NCBI GenBank assembly: GCA_001303665.1
Contig: LJUF01000238.1
Span: 1-5,937, forward strand
Direction: 5' to 3'
Length of the DNA: 5,937 nucleotides
Source of the DNA: Phycisphaerae bacterium SM23_33
GTDB taxonomy: Bacteria > Planctomycetota > Phycisphaerae > SM23-33
Positions 5,689-5,937 of this stretch are shown here, in pieces. A program made the position numbers and the translations under genes. Every line of letters begins with the position of its first letter. The stretch's first letter is position 1. Below the pieces are notes generated by a model, which did no database searches, had not been told where the DNA came from, and worked only from the letters and a program-made list of their open reading frames with translations.

Positions 5689-5937
5689 GTCGTGCGAGTC
5701 ATGGTGCGGCCGAGGGTGGGCGAGTAGTACCTGTTACGGTACTGCATGAGGCCCGACTCGTCGTCCAGGCGGCGGCCGGTGAAGGTGTAAGGGTTCTCCA
5801 CGTCGGAAAGGCCGTCGGCGTCGGCGCTTCCGTCCGCGTCCAGCACCGTGCAGGCGCCGTAGGCATCGTACCTGAAGCGTTCCACGACCGACTCGTTGGC
5901 GTCCGTAAGGGCCATCACGGAGAAGAGCGTGTTCTGG
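5463..5937 (-). pseudogene. RHS core domain 3' end, frame broken before the tip (5' end off the window)
   Basis: It enters from the right edge in frame (first full codon CAG at 5936). It reads A-L-T-D-A-N-E-S-V-V-E-R-F-R-Y-D-A-Y-G, then the Asp-rich insert L-D-A-D-G-S-A-D-A-D-G-L-S-D, and P-Y-T-F-T-G-R-R-L-D-D-E-S-G-L with Y-R-N-R-Y-Y-S-P-T-L-G-R (to about 5709). This is the RHS repeat-associated core, the most conserved part of these proteins, immediately before the toxin tip. The expected next residues (R-D-P-x-G-Y-x-D-G-x-N) are absent: only a few nt separate the core from the L-Y-S-Y-V motif, which lies in another frame. The core frame itself runs on as Thr/Arg-rich nonsense to a TGA at 5465-5463. 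The ATG at 5918 is internal. Either the gene is inactivated here, or a truncated core without its native tip is made. Confidence 0.85.

Noticed and set aside
5458..5727. + strand 89-aa ORF opposite the Cys-rich tip
   Set aside because: No motif and no ribosome site; antisense shadow of tip 1.
5787..5840. Asp/Gly repeat in the RHS core as a tandem DNA repeat
   Set aside because: The D-A-D-G-S-A-D-A-D-G text is a short Asp-rich protein insert seen in this style of RHS core; the DNA repetition is minimal and needs no separate repeat element.

Overview
The window is GC-rich, about 67-68% in the conserved stretches I counted, and bacterial. It fits an environmental planctomycete or a related PVC-type lineage. 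The basis is a large right-handed beta-helix protein with a carbohydrate-binding insert, RHS proteins with Asp-rich D-x-D-G inserts and Cys-rich tips, and TTG/GTG starts. The taxonomic placement is inference. No rRNA, tRNA, CRISPR array, transposase or replication origin was recognised.

Left part (1-2636, + strand): the 3' portion of one long, intact gene for a parallel beta-helix protein. It enters from the left edge and ends with a TAG. Positions 2637-2841 are a convergent intergenic spacer with two GC-rich inverted repeats.

Right part (2842-5937, all - strand, read right to left): an RHS polymorphic-toxin-like locus. In transcription order it holds: (a) the 3' end of an RHS core (enters at 5937); (b) a frame break, apparently a deletion of about 25 nt, then a Cys-rich variable tip ending at 5170; (c) a 174-aa membrane-anchored beta-repeat protein with a strong Shine-Dalgarno (5086-4562); (d) a promoterless, startless RHS/YD-repeat fragment (4557 to about 4230); (e) out of frame with it, a second tip carrying an HNGPADAFRH...MDxHNN domain (DUF6973-like) ending at 3776; (f) a 132-aa single-pass membrane protein whose GTG overlaps the tip stop as GTGA (3779-3381); (g) a small ankyrin-repeat protein (about 3300-2842) whose best start signal is out of frame.

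The arrangement of full-length RHS with tip, accessory gene, orphan RHS fragment with a different tip, then small membrane and ankyrin genes matches the known logic of RHS loci. There, displaced toxin tips and their immunity genes accumulate downstream of the active gene. The best candidate toxin/immunity pair is the DUF6973-like tip with the overlapping 132-aa membrane protein. The two RHS-to-tip junctions, and probably the ankyrin 5' end, each show a frame offset in the same direction (-1). The locus is therefore either decaying, needs frameshifting, or carries sequencing indels; the intact 877-codon beta-helix gene argues mildly against generally poor sequence.
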